A DNA stretch of 58,436 bases from Phycisphaera sp. GTDB taxonomy: Bacteria; Planctomycetota; Phycisphaerae; Phycisphaerales; Zrk34. The notes under the pieces are model-generated. The model was given only the letters and a program-made list of their open reading frames with translations, made no database searches and was not told where the DNA came from. The DNA is taken from contig WGMA01000073.1 of NCBI GenBank assembly GCA_016125285.1, forward strand, positions 1-58,436. The letters are read 5' to 3'. How positions within the stretch are numbered: position 1 is the stretch's first letter; each line of letters opens with the position of its first letter. Position numbers and translations under genes: made by a program. Below, one piece after another: positions 17,006-29,000 of the stretch.

Positions 17006-20000
17006 TTACTTGGCCGGGGCGGCGTCGCCTTCGGCCGGGGCGGCGTTCTCGGCGGCGGGCGCCGCGGGCTGATCCTCGGCCGGCTGATCGATCGTCTGGC
17101 CGGCGTCGTCGCTGGCCGAGAGGTCGCGGCTGCTCCGCAGGAACTCGACGGCGGAGTCAAGCTGCTCGATGGTCATGCCGTTCGGCAGGATCGAACCGTA
17201 GATGCGGTTCTTGCAGGCCATGAGCTCGTAGTCGGTCAGCGGCGTGGCGTGCAGACGATCCAGGAGGGTCGCGAGACCGCTGATGGCCTCACCGGCCTCC
17301 GGATGCTGACCGCTCATGCACTCGTCGACGAAGCCGTCGGCCATGAAGTCACCCTTGGCCTTGTAGGCGTCGAAGGCCGACTGCAGGGCGCTGCGGACCT
17401 CACCCTTGCGAGCGATCAGAGCCGGCTCGCCCGTGTCCGCGTCCTCACCGACCGTGTAGAACACGTCGCGGTAAGCCTTCAGCACGGACTCGACACGGTC
17501 ATACGGCAGGCGGTTGACCGCGACGATTCGCAGGTCGTCGGCCACGTCATTGTCCAGATCGTTCCAGAAACGCTGGGCCAGCGACATCCACTCCTGCTCG
17601 ATCGGGTCGGGGTCACGAGACTCGACGCCGAGCTCCGGCAGCAGCTCGAGCTGCGAGCCGAAGGCGTTAACCATCGGGACGACCTTCTCGTGCTCGTTGA
17701 CGACCGTCGCGTGAGCGAAGGCCTCGGCGAGGTTGGCCGTGGAGCCACCGTCGAACGCACCGGTGCCGTCGGCGCCACGCGAGCTCAGATCAAGGGTCGT
17801 GCCGAACGGAGCGGCCGATCCGAAGACCTGCATCGAGAGGTTGGCCATTGTCAGCGGGCCGTAGTCCACGTTGACGTACGGCGAGAGGACACCGCCGTAA
17901 CCGCTCGGGTCATGGTCCGCACCCGGGCTGGCGAAGATCGGCTTGCGACCACCACGCGGCTCGTAGAGCCCCGGGGTCTCGCTGAAGTCGATGAAGCGAC
18001 CGGCGACGAAGTCCACGCCACGGTCGAGTACGACCGTGCCGTCGAAGTTCGCAACGAGCGCCTTGGGACGCGTGCGGATCACGATGTCGCTGCCGTCAGC
18101 GACGCTGACCGTGAAGTCGTTGAACACGCTCACATCGCTGAGGATCACGTTGCCCGCATTGCCCGCGGTGACCGGGTCGTGAGCGATGGCCGGCGTCACC
18201 TGGCCGGACAGGAAGTCACCACCGTCCACGTTGCCCGAGGCCACGATCGTGAAGTCGTTGTAGAACGTCGCCTTCGAGTTTTCGACCATGTTCACGCCGC
18301 CGGCGTCGATCGTGAACGAGCTGCCCACCACGGTGTTCTGGATGGTGGAGACCAGCGGGACGCTGTCCCAGCCACCGTCCGGGCCGAGCTGGATGTTGCC
18401 ATCGGTGCCGGCGCCGCCGCCGCCGAGGGCCGTGATGCCGTCGTTCGACTCGGTGCCGAGGATGAGGATGCCACTGACATCGGTACCGGCGGTGCCGACG
18501 TTGCCGAACGGCAGACCGGCGACGACCGTGCCCATGTTGCCGCCCGGCAGCAGGGCCACGTCACCGGCGTTCGCGCCGAACGTCGTGCCCGACGTGTTGA
18601 TGTCGGTAATGGTGATGTTGTTGCCGGCCAGGATGCGGATGTCACCGCTGTCCATCGACTGCGTGTGGTGACGCGTATCGAGGTCCTCGAAGAACGAGGT
18701 GTTGCGGCTCAGGACCGTGTCCTGGAAGAAGCTGGTCGCGAAGAAGTTGCCGTTGGCAATCACGTCACGCGGAGCACCGGTGAACGTCATGCCGGACGGC
18801 AGGCCACGCACGTCGACGTTACCGAGACGGCCGTCCGTCGCGTTCGAGTCGCCGACGTTGTCGTCGAAGACCAGGTCGCCGCCCTGACCGGTGCCGGCCA
18901 GGTTCGCCATGCGGAAGTTCACGTCCACGTTGTTGAACGCGTCACCGCTGTTGAGCGTGCCGTAGAAGTACACGCCGCCGTTGGTGGTCTGCAGGTTCGT
19001 CTGGTTGGTGAAGGTGATCAGGTTGCCCTGAGCCGTCACCGGGTGCAGCTCGACGGCGTCGTTGAGCTGGATGCGGCCGTTCGCAGCGGTGTCACTGTTG
19101 GCGGCGTCGCCAACCACCGTCACGTCCTGGTGGAAGATGGTCAGACCGTCGGCGTTGGTCGTGAGGTTGCGGAGCTCGCGACCGGCGATGCCGCCGACCT
19201 CACCCCAGAAGTCCGTCGTGCCGTCGTTGGCGGAGTTGACGATCAGCTGGCGACGCAGGCCACCGGCGCTGGTCGTGGAGGTGTTGATGGTCGAGCCTTC
19301 GTTGGTGCCGAAGGTGATGTTGCCGACCTGGTCGTCCTTGCCGTTGCTCGTGATGGTCGAGTCGACCTCGAGAGCCACGGGGCCGTTGAACACGATGTCG
19401 TCGTCGACCGTGATGGTGTTGACCACGTTCGCGTCGTGGGCACCGTCACGGATGAGGATCGTGCCGTGGGTGCCGCCGATGCCCATCGTCGTGTTGGTCA
19501 CGTTGACGGTGAAGTCGTTGATGTGGAAGTCACCGTTGAGGTTGTTCTCGACCTCGTTGAAGGTCACGTCGCCGCCGGCGGCGCCCACGTCGCCGAACTC
19601 GACGTTGCCGCCGGTGCCGGTCTGCGTGGACGTGTCGATGACGAGGTTGCGCTGGGCGTCGGGGCCCTCGGCGTTGGCCGAGAGCGACGACTGGTTGAAG
19701 TCGACGGCGCCACCGTTGTTGTCGCCGTTGGCCTCGGTGTCGATGGTCACCGTGAAGTTGGCCATCGAGTAGTCGTTGAACTGGACCGCGTCGCCGACCT
19801 GGTTGTCGAAGTCGAAGGTGTCGGGGGCGGCGACGATGATGTTGCCGTCACCGATGATCGACAGGTTCGACGCGATGTCGGACAGGTTGTCGTCCAGCTG
19901 GACGTTGTTGTGGAAGATCGTCGTGCCGTCGAACGCGTTGGTCGAACCGCCGTTGCGGATCAGCAGAGCGTTGACGTACTGGCCGCCCATGCTGGCCGTC

Positions 20001-23000
20001 ATCGGGTCGGTGCCGTTGTTGAACTCCCAGAGGCTGACGTCGCCGGCCTGGTCGTCGGACGACTGGGTGTCGAGGACCAGACGCTGCTGGCCGATCGCGC
20101 CGATGCCGACGTTCGGGCTCAGGTTGCCCGGATCGGACGAGACGCGGACCGCGGTGAACACGATGTCGCCGGCCGGGCCGGCGTTCGCGTTCGGATCCAT
20201 CGTGAACACGTTGGAGTTCGTGTCGATGACGATGTCGCCGTCGTTCGGCAGGCTCATCGGCAGCTCGTTCTCCATGAGGATGAGCTGGCCGGTGCCGTTC
20301 GGGTTGGCCTCGGTGGCCTTGCCGTCGAAGGTGATGGTGCCACCGTCGGACAGCAGGTCGTCCATCAGGACCATCTTGTTGCTGAAGCGGTAGGTCTGGT
20401 TGCCGTCGACCTTCACCGCCTTGACGGAGATGTCGACCGCGTCGACCTCGAGGTTCTGGACCGGCGAGCCGGGCATGACCGTCAGCAGGTCGTTGAAGCT
20501 GATGGCGCCCAGGGTGCCGCCCTTGGTGTTGTCGACCATGAAGATCGTCAGGGACGGATCGTTCATGTCGGCGAGTTGCACGATGTCGTTGTAGGTCTGC
20601 GTGCCGCCACGACCGGCGTCGTCGCTGGTGCGGACGAGTTTGCCGGAGACCTTGGTGACGCTGTTGCCATCATCCTCGGCCGCGTCGGGCACGTTGATGA
20701 GCACGAACCCGAGCGCGCCGGTCTCGATGCGGTCGTCCACGACGTTCGGCGTGCCGCTGGCGGCGTCGAGGTCGTGTCCGGCCGGAGCGCTGCCCGAGCC
20801 GGGACCGTTGTGACCACCGACCTCACCCTGGAACCACGTGAGGCCCTCGGTGCCGGCGGTGTTGCCGTTGGTCGTGTTGACCGTTAGGCCGTAAAGACCT
20901 TCGATTTCCATCGTCGTTCCGTCCATCATCATCATGGAGCCGGAGACGCTGTTGACCGTGTTGTGGAACGTCACGTTGCCGTTCCCGTTCTCCTGGATGA
21001 ACAGATCCTGCAGATCGATGACCACCGGGTCATAGAAGTCAGCCGAGGAACCGTTGAGGATCACGTCGGTCTGTCCGGGGTTGACGTCGGTGTTGTTGAC
21101 GTTGCCGTTGAACAGCGTGTAGCCGTTGTTCACATTCGTCATCGTCGTCTCATCGAAGTCCGTCGTCAGGGCCATCAGCGGACGCGAGGTGCCGACGTCG
21201 CCGTTGAAGCTCGTGACGCCGAAGATGTGCGACGTGCCGAAGTTCTGCTCGTAGCTGTTGTAGGTATTGACCGTCAGGCGGGCGTTGCTCGCCGGCGACG
21301 GGTGGATCGTGGCGGACCCGGTGGTCACGCCGAGCGCTCCGGTCAGGACCGTCGCGTTCTCGCCGTTGTAGGTGTCGACCTCACCCTCGAAGGTGATGTC
21401 GTTGCCGGACAGCGTGATCGTGTTCGGCGTGACGATGTAGTTGGCGTCGGGCAGCAACAGGATGTCGTCGTTGCTGGCGTCGCCGAGGAGGATGTCCGCG
21501 GCGCTGCCCGGCGTGTACTCGGCCTCGGCCGCACCGCCCCGAGCGATCAGGTCGCCACGCAGGACGATGTCCTGGGAGCCGGCCGTCGCGTTGAGCTTGA
21601 TCGGGGCGGCGTCGCCACCGTCAGCGACCGTGAAGTTGCTGAGCGGGCCAGGCGACAGGAACGCGTCGGTGCCGGACGTGATGATCCGGGCGACGTCGAT
21701 CGTGCCACCGGTGATCTCGACCGAACCGCCGTTGAAGCCGGCGCCCGGCGTGGTCTGCGTGCCACCGGAGGTGTTGATGCCGCCGGCGACGAAGACCGTA
21801 CCGGCGACGTCGTCGATCTCGACCCGGCCGCCGTTGACGTTCGAGAATCCGCCGGTGCGGAGGCTGGTCAGGACGCCGTCGACGGTGTCCAGACCGCTGC
21901 TGAGATCGAAGGACGTGTTGCCCGAGCCCGTACGCTGAATGAACGTCGAGCCGGTGACGGTGCCCTCGAACAGCACGTTGTTCCCGTCGACGATCTCGAT
22001 CTTGCCGCCGCGGAACTCGCGGTCGTTCGGATCGATTACGGCGGCGTCGCCGATCGCCGTGAGGCGACCGTTGAAGGCCGTGGTGCCCTGGCCGTCGACC
22101 TGCGTGAAGCTGGTGACGGTGACGTCAGCATTCATATCCATGCCAGCCGGGGCGGGACCGAACGTCGCGTTGTTCGTTTGAAGGATGGTCAGGTTGCCGA
22201 GCGGCACCTCGTTACCGATGTAGCCGGTGACCGGGGCGGCGACGCCGTTGTCGGTGGCACCGACCTCGATGTTGGCGGCACGACCGGAGTAGAGCTTCAG
22301 GTTGTCCAGCACATCGTCGCCGCCGTTGATGTTGTTCTCGAAGACGATGTCACCACCGGTCATGCGGCCTCCGGCCTCAACAAAGACCGAGGTCGTGACC
22401 GTGGTGGCCTCTTCGATCAGCACATTCATCAGACCGTCGACGTCCATCGCCTGGTCACCGAGGGCGGCCCGACGCAGCGCCTCGGAGTCGTTCGCGTCGG
22501 TGCGGTTGAACACGGCCAGTCGGCTGCCACCGCTCTGGAACACGATGTCGTTTTCGTCGGTGCCGATCGTGCCGCCACGCGAGGTGAGCAGCGGAGCATC
22601 GAACACGAGGCGGGCGTCATCCGGGTTCGCGCCATTCGTCTGACCCACGGCCACCGGATCGTTGCCGGTGATGTTGCCGAGGGTGATGATCGAGCCCGTC
22701 GTGCCGGTCGGCGAGTTCGCCAGGGTCGGCATGCGGAAGTGCGTCTCGTCACGGAACGTGACGTTGTTGCCGATGATCATCGTGCCGGCGCCGTCGGCGC
22801 GACCGATGCGGATCAGGTCGAAGCCGTTGGACAGGGCCGCGATGTCCGCATTGCTCAGGTGCATCGGCGAACCGTCACCGGCGTTGCCGATACCGATATC
22901 CGAACCGATCTCGAACGGCTGGATGGTGATGATGCCGACGTCGTCGGTCGTCACGCTCGTGCCGCTGGCCCCGAAGTTCGCAGCGTCGGTAGCCTCATCG

Positions 23001-26000
23001 ATGCTCACCGAGCTGTCGCCGCCGAGGAACTCGACGTCGCCGGCCTCGATGAAGATATCGCTGCCGCCGGCGAAGTCGTTGGCGACACCCTTGTTGAAGT
23101 CAGTCCAAGCCGATCGCAGCAGGCCGTCGACCGTCAGCAGGCCCTCGATCGAGACCGAGAACGCGGTGTTAGCCACGATGCCTTCGTCGACGATCACGTC
23201 GCCGTCGAAGAACGTGTTGCCGAGGCCGTGGTTCTCAGTGAACGTCGTGGCGGTGGTGTCACCGTCGACGTACACGTTGACGGCCTCACCGATCAGGGCG
23301 TCACCCTCGACGTCGACGTTGCCCAGGACGGTCACGTCGCGGACGTTGTTGATCGTCAGGTCGCCGGGGCCACCGTTGAAGTCGGTGCCGACCATCAGGT
23401 TGCCGTCGATGAAGATGTCGAGGGTCGTCTGATCGAACGTGGCGTTGTTGGCCACTGTCGTGTCGTCGCCGATGAACAGGCTGTTGATCGACGAGAACAG
23501 CAGGTTGCCGTCGTTGGCGTCGTCGTTGACACCCACGGTCAGAGCACCCTGGATCCGCACGTCGCGAGCCGAGGTGATGGTCATGTCGTTGTAGACGTCG
23601 AGCGTCGACTGGAACGTCACGTCCCGGGCGTTGATGATCAGCAGGTCGCCCGCGGAAGGATCGCTGGCGTCGGCCGGGTCGTCGACACCGATGATCGTAG
23701 CCCCGCCAACGGTCAGGTCACGCAGCGTGCCGAAGGTCGCGCTGCCGTCGGTCGTGAGCGTGCTGCGGAACAGCACGTCGTTCGTCGATCCCCCGTTGGT
23801 GGCGACCAACAGCGTGCCATCGGCGCCGGCGGTGCCGATGTACGCAGCGCCATCGACGGTGAGGCTTCGAGCCACGCCGCCAGCGTTGGCGATCGTCGCG
23901 TCGTCACCCACGTTGAGCACGTTGCCGAACAGGATGTCGTCGATCGAGCCGCCATTGGAGGCCATCGACAGGTTGTCACCGTCAGCGTTACCCAGGTTCG
24001 CGGCGCCGAGCACCGTGAAGTTCAGGATCGTGCCGGCCGTGGCGACGTTCGTGTCGTCCTCGACCGTCAGCGTGCTTTCGAACAGGAAGTTGTCGCCCAC
24101 CGCCGAACCGGCGCTGGCGATGTTCAGGCTGCCCGTGCCGCCGGTACCGACATTGGTGGCGCCACGGACGGTGAAGTCGCCCACCGTGCTGTTGGCGTCG
24201 TCGGCGACGAACACGTCCTGATCGACGTTGAGGAATCCGCGGAATTCGACGTCCGCGACCGTCGCGCCGGTGCCGGCGATCGTCAGGTCGCGATCGACGC
24301 CGTCTGTGCCGATCGTGGTGTTACCGTCGACACGGACGTTCTCGACCATGGCGGTGTCGGTGCCGATCGACGCGTTACTGGCCACGAGCAGACGGTCGCC
24401 GAGGTGTACGTCACCGAGCACGCTGTCCGCCCCGTCACCGAATGTCAGCGAACCGGCGCCGACGATCGAGCCGTTGACGTAGCCGACCTCAACCGGGCCG
24501 AGGGCCGTGAAGGACAGGACCTGCGCCCCGGCGACGGCAACAGTGAGTTCGTCTTCGGTCGACACGAGGTTGTTGAACGTGACGTCGCCGACCATGGTGC
24601 CCGCGCCACTGCCGATCGTCATCGAGCCGTTCGTCGCCCCACCGGGCACGCCGATGCGGGCCGGGCCGTCGACGCGAACGTTGGCGACGATCGCCCCGGC
24701 GTCACCGATGATCGCCTCAGCGGCGACATTCAGGCGATCGCCGAAGTGTACGTCACCGAGATCGGTTCCGTCACCCTGGCCGAGGATCATGTCGCCGCTA
24801 CCCACGGGGCTGCCAGCGAAGTAGCCGATTTCAACCGGTCCGAGCACGGTCAGCGATCGGACTTCGGCCCCCGCCGTGGCGACGGTCAGGTTGTCTTCGG
24901 TCTCCAGCGAGCCGTTGATCTGGATGTCGTCGACCGTGGAGCCCGCCCCGTCACCGATGACGAGATTACCGTTGGTGCCGCCACCGGCAACACCGACGAT
25001 GAAGTTGCCGTCTACGAAGATGTCGTCGACATCGCCGCCGTTGGTCGCGATCGTCGCGTCCGGGGCGCCGTTGCCGGCCGTGCCGCGGATGTTGATCGAT
25101 CCGAAGGCGATGTTCTGAGTCGAACTGGTCGCGGCGTTGGCGATCGTGAGGGTACCGGATCCGCTGGTGCCGATGTCGGTCGCACCAACGACCTCGATGT
25201 TCAGCGTGTCGCCGCCGTTGGTCGCAAAGGTCGCGTTCTGGTCGACGTCGAGCGTTGAGTTGAACAGGACGTTGCCAACGGTCGCGTCGTCGTCCGCGAC
25301 GACGAGATTGCCGCCGAACCCTGTGCCGATCGCGGCCGGTCCGACCACGGTGACATCGAGGATCGAGCTGCCGGCATTGATGCCCAGCGTCGCACTGCCG
25401 TCGACGTCGAGTTCGCCCTCGATCAAGACGTTGCGAGTCGTGCCGCCCGCCTGAGAGATCACGAGGTTGCCCGGGCCGAACGAGTTCGAGCCGACGGTAA
25501 CGTCGCCGCGAACCGTTACATTCAACGTCGAGCCGCCGCCGGCCATGGTGTCGTCGCCGTCCGAACTGAGATCGTCGGTGGAGATGTACAGATCGTCACT
25601 GACGTCCAGGTTGCCGACGATTAGGACGTTGCCTACCGAGGCTCCGTCGGTCGCGAAGCTCAGGTCACCGCCGCCGGTCACCGGACCGATCGTCGCATTG
25701 CCGCCAACGGTAATGTCGCCGATCGAGCCGCCGTCGTCCGAGAACCGGAGGTCGTCGGCCACAAGCAGGTTGCCACCGATGAGGATGTCGCCGATCGTGC
25801 CGCCGGTTCCCACGGCCAGTTCCGCCGCCGCGAAGCTGGCGTCGTCGTGCTGTCCGGCCGTGCCGAAGGTCGCGTCGCCGATGACCGTGAAATCACCGAT
25901 CGTTCCCTGATCGGCGACGTACGTGTTGTTCGTGACAGTGACATCCGTACCGAAGTAGAAATCATCGCCGGTCGCGTTGGCGGCGCTGACGATCCGGAGG

Positions 26001-29000
26001 TCGCCCGACGTGTCGCTACCGAACAGGGCGTCGCCACGCACACTGAAGTTGCCGATCGAGCTGTTTGTGTCGTCCGCGATAAACGTATCGTTATCGACAT
26101 CGAGATTGCCGTTGAAGGCCACGTCGTGGGCCGACGACGCGAGGCCGGCAATCGTCAGGTTGCCGCCAGCGACGTCGCCGATGGTGGCGTCGCCGTCGAC
26201 CGTGAAGTCGTTGATTGAACTGTTGTCGACGGAGATGTTCGTGAATCCGCCGGTGTTCAGCGTGTCACCGAAGTGCACATCATGTACCGAGCTGTTGTTC
26301 TGCGAGATCTGCAGCGTGGTGCCGATGTCGACGGCTCCATCAACAGTCATGTTGTTCACCGTGCCGTTGGTCACGGCGATAATGGCGAACGTACCGACGT
26401 TCAAATCGTCACCGAAGAGCACGTTGTTGACCGAACTCACGACTGTGGGGTTCGGGGCCAAGACGTTCAACCCGTTGTCGGCGATCTGCAGGCTCGTGCC
26501 TACATTGATTGCACCATCCACGGTGACGTTGTTGATCGTCGAGTTGATGTCGGCGAAGCTCAGCGTGGTGACGGTGTCGAGCGTACCGCCGAGGTGGACG
26601 TCACCCGTGACCGTCGATCCGACGGTCGACACACGCATGGCGCGGCCGATATCGGTGTTCCCGTCGATCGTGATGTTGTTGATCACGCCGGTGTTATCAG
26701 CGAAGGTCGCGTCGCGGCGAACGTTGAGGTCGTCGCCGAAATGGATATCGTTGGCCCGAGCACCGTTCAAGTCGCCAGCGGTATCCTCGACCGCGATGAC
26801 CAGGTCACCGGTGGGGCTACCGGCGCCGGTGCCGATGTTGGTCACGCCGTCGACGGTCAGATTGCGGATCACGCCGCCGCTGTACGCCAGTGTGGCGTTG
26901 TCACCAACGTCGAGGGTCCCGCCGAAGAAGATGTCGCGGGTTGATCCGGTCATCGTGCTGGCGACGAGCAGGTCGTTGCTGAAGTCGTCGCCGAGCGTGG
27001 CGTTGCCGATGACCGTGAAGTCCAGGATGTCACCGGCGTTGGCGATGTTCGTGTCGTCCTCGACCGTCAGTGTGCTGCCGAAGAAGAAGTTTCCACCCGT
27101 CGAAGTGATGTTGTTGGCCACATTGAGGTTGCCAGCGCCACCACTGCCGATCGTGGTGTCGCCGAGCGACGTGAAGTTATGGAGCTGGCTGTTGGCGTCA
27201 TTGGCCAGCAGCGCATCGTGGCCTACGTTTAAGCCATACACGTCGCCGGCCATCGTCCCGTCGACGAAGTCGGGATCCACGAAGTTGAAGCTGACGTCGT
27301 TTGCACGGGCGCCGTTGCCCGCGACGATCAGGTCGTTGCCCACCGTCGCCGCGCCGTCCACGTTCACGTTCTGGACGATGCCGGTGTTGTCGGCGAACGT
27401 CAGGTTGATCGCGACATCGAGTGTGTCGCCGAAGCGGATGTCACCGACCGAGCTGAAGCCCGTGTTGGGAGCCGCGACGCCGTCGTTGCCGGTCGCGAAC
27501 GAGGCGCTGCCACCCGGCCCCATGATGCCGATGGTCGCGGCGCCCTCAACCGTGAAGCTGGCAACCTGGCCGCCGGCGTCGGCGACGATGAGGTTGTCGT
27601 CGACGTCGAGCGTGCTGTTGTAGACGACGTTACCAGCCATCGAGCCGGCGCCCTGGGCGATCACCAGATCGCTGCCGGTGAACCCGATCAGCGCCGCGCC
27701 GTCGGTACGCATGTTACCGATCGTGCCGCCGTTGACCGCGAAGCGGGCGTCGGAGTCGCTGGTAAAGGTGCCACCAAAGAAGATGTCACCGGTCGAGCCG
27801 CCTTCACCGGGATTCGGGCCGACGGCGACGTCGATCGTACCGCCGTTCGGGGCGATGCCGAACAGGGCGTTGCCCTCGACGCTGATGTTGTTGACCGTAC
27901 CGCTCGCGGCGATATCGGTGTCGTTGGCGACCGTCAGGGTGTTCTCAAAGAGGAAGTTGTGACCGCTGGCCATCGCATCGTTGGCGATCTGCAGGTTGCC
28001 GTCGGTGCCGACGGTCGTCGGATCGCTGCCGAACAATGCGATGCCGGTAACCGTGAAGTCGTGGATCACACTGTCGGCGTCGTTGGCGATGAAGGTGTTG
28101 TTGTCCACGTCGAGTGCGGCGAAGCTCACATCGCCCACCACCGCGCCCGCGCCGGCGATGGTCAGGTCGCCGGTACCTCCGGTGCCGATCATCGTGCCGC
28201 CCGTCGTTGAGAAGCTGATGATCGAGCTATCGGCGCCCGTACCGAGGGTGGCGTTGCCGTCGACGTCGAGTGCGCCCTCGATCGTCACGTTGCGGGCTGT
28301 GCCCGCGGCCTGGGCGATGATCAGGTCGCCCGGCTGCGTACCCAGACCCGTAGCGGTACCGACGTTGACGTCGCCGCGGACCGTTACGTCCAGGACGTTG
28401 CCGCCAACCGTGCCGACCGCGTCGTCGCCGACGGGGAAGGCCGAGTCGAGCGCCGCGATACGCAGGTCGTCGCCGACGTTGAGCGTGCCATTGATCAGGA
28501 CGTTGTTCGCCTGACCGCCGTCGGTGCCGATGAAGAAGTTACCGGCCAGGGCAGCGCTGCCGCTGGTCGCGGTGTTGCCCACCGTGAAGTTGCCGATCAC
28601 GCCGCCATCGTCGGCGATGTACGTGTCGTCAGCGACCGTCAGGTTGCGGTTGAACAGGATATTGCCTGCGGTACCGCCGTCGGCGGCGATGCGCAGGTCC
28701 TCGAACCCACCGGCGGTGCCGATCATCGCGTCGCCGAGGACCGTCACGTCCTGAACGGAGCTGCCCGCATCGTCGGCGATGGACGCGGTACCGTCGACGT
28801 CGAGATTGCCCTCAATCAGGACGTTGCGGGCCGAGCCGCCACCGAAGCCGATGAACAGATCGCCGGGGCCGGTGAACAGCCCGGTGAACGTACCGGTATT
28901 GACGTCGCCGCGGACCGTGAAGTCCAGCACGTTACCGCCACCAGCCGTCGGACCGTCGTCACCCACGGGGAACGCCGAGTCGAGGGCCGCGACACGCAGG

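Noticed and set aside
17249-25258. Two very long open frames on the plus strand opposite the giant gene (1212 and 1431 codons)
   Set aside because: They are exact antisense to the repeat-rich coding sequence, have Asp/Val/Arg-rich composition without any family motif, and arise because GC-rich codon bias removes stops from the complementary frame.
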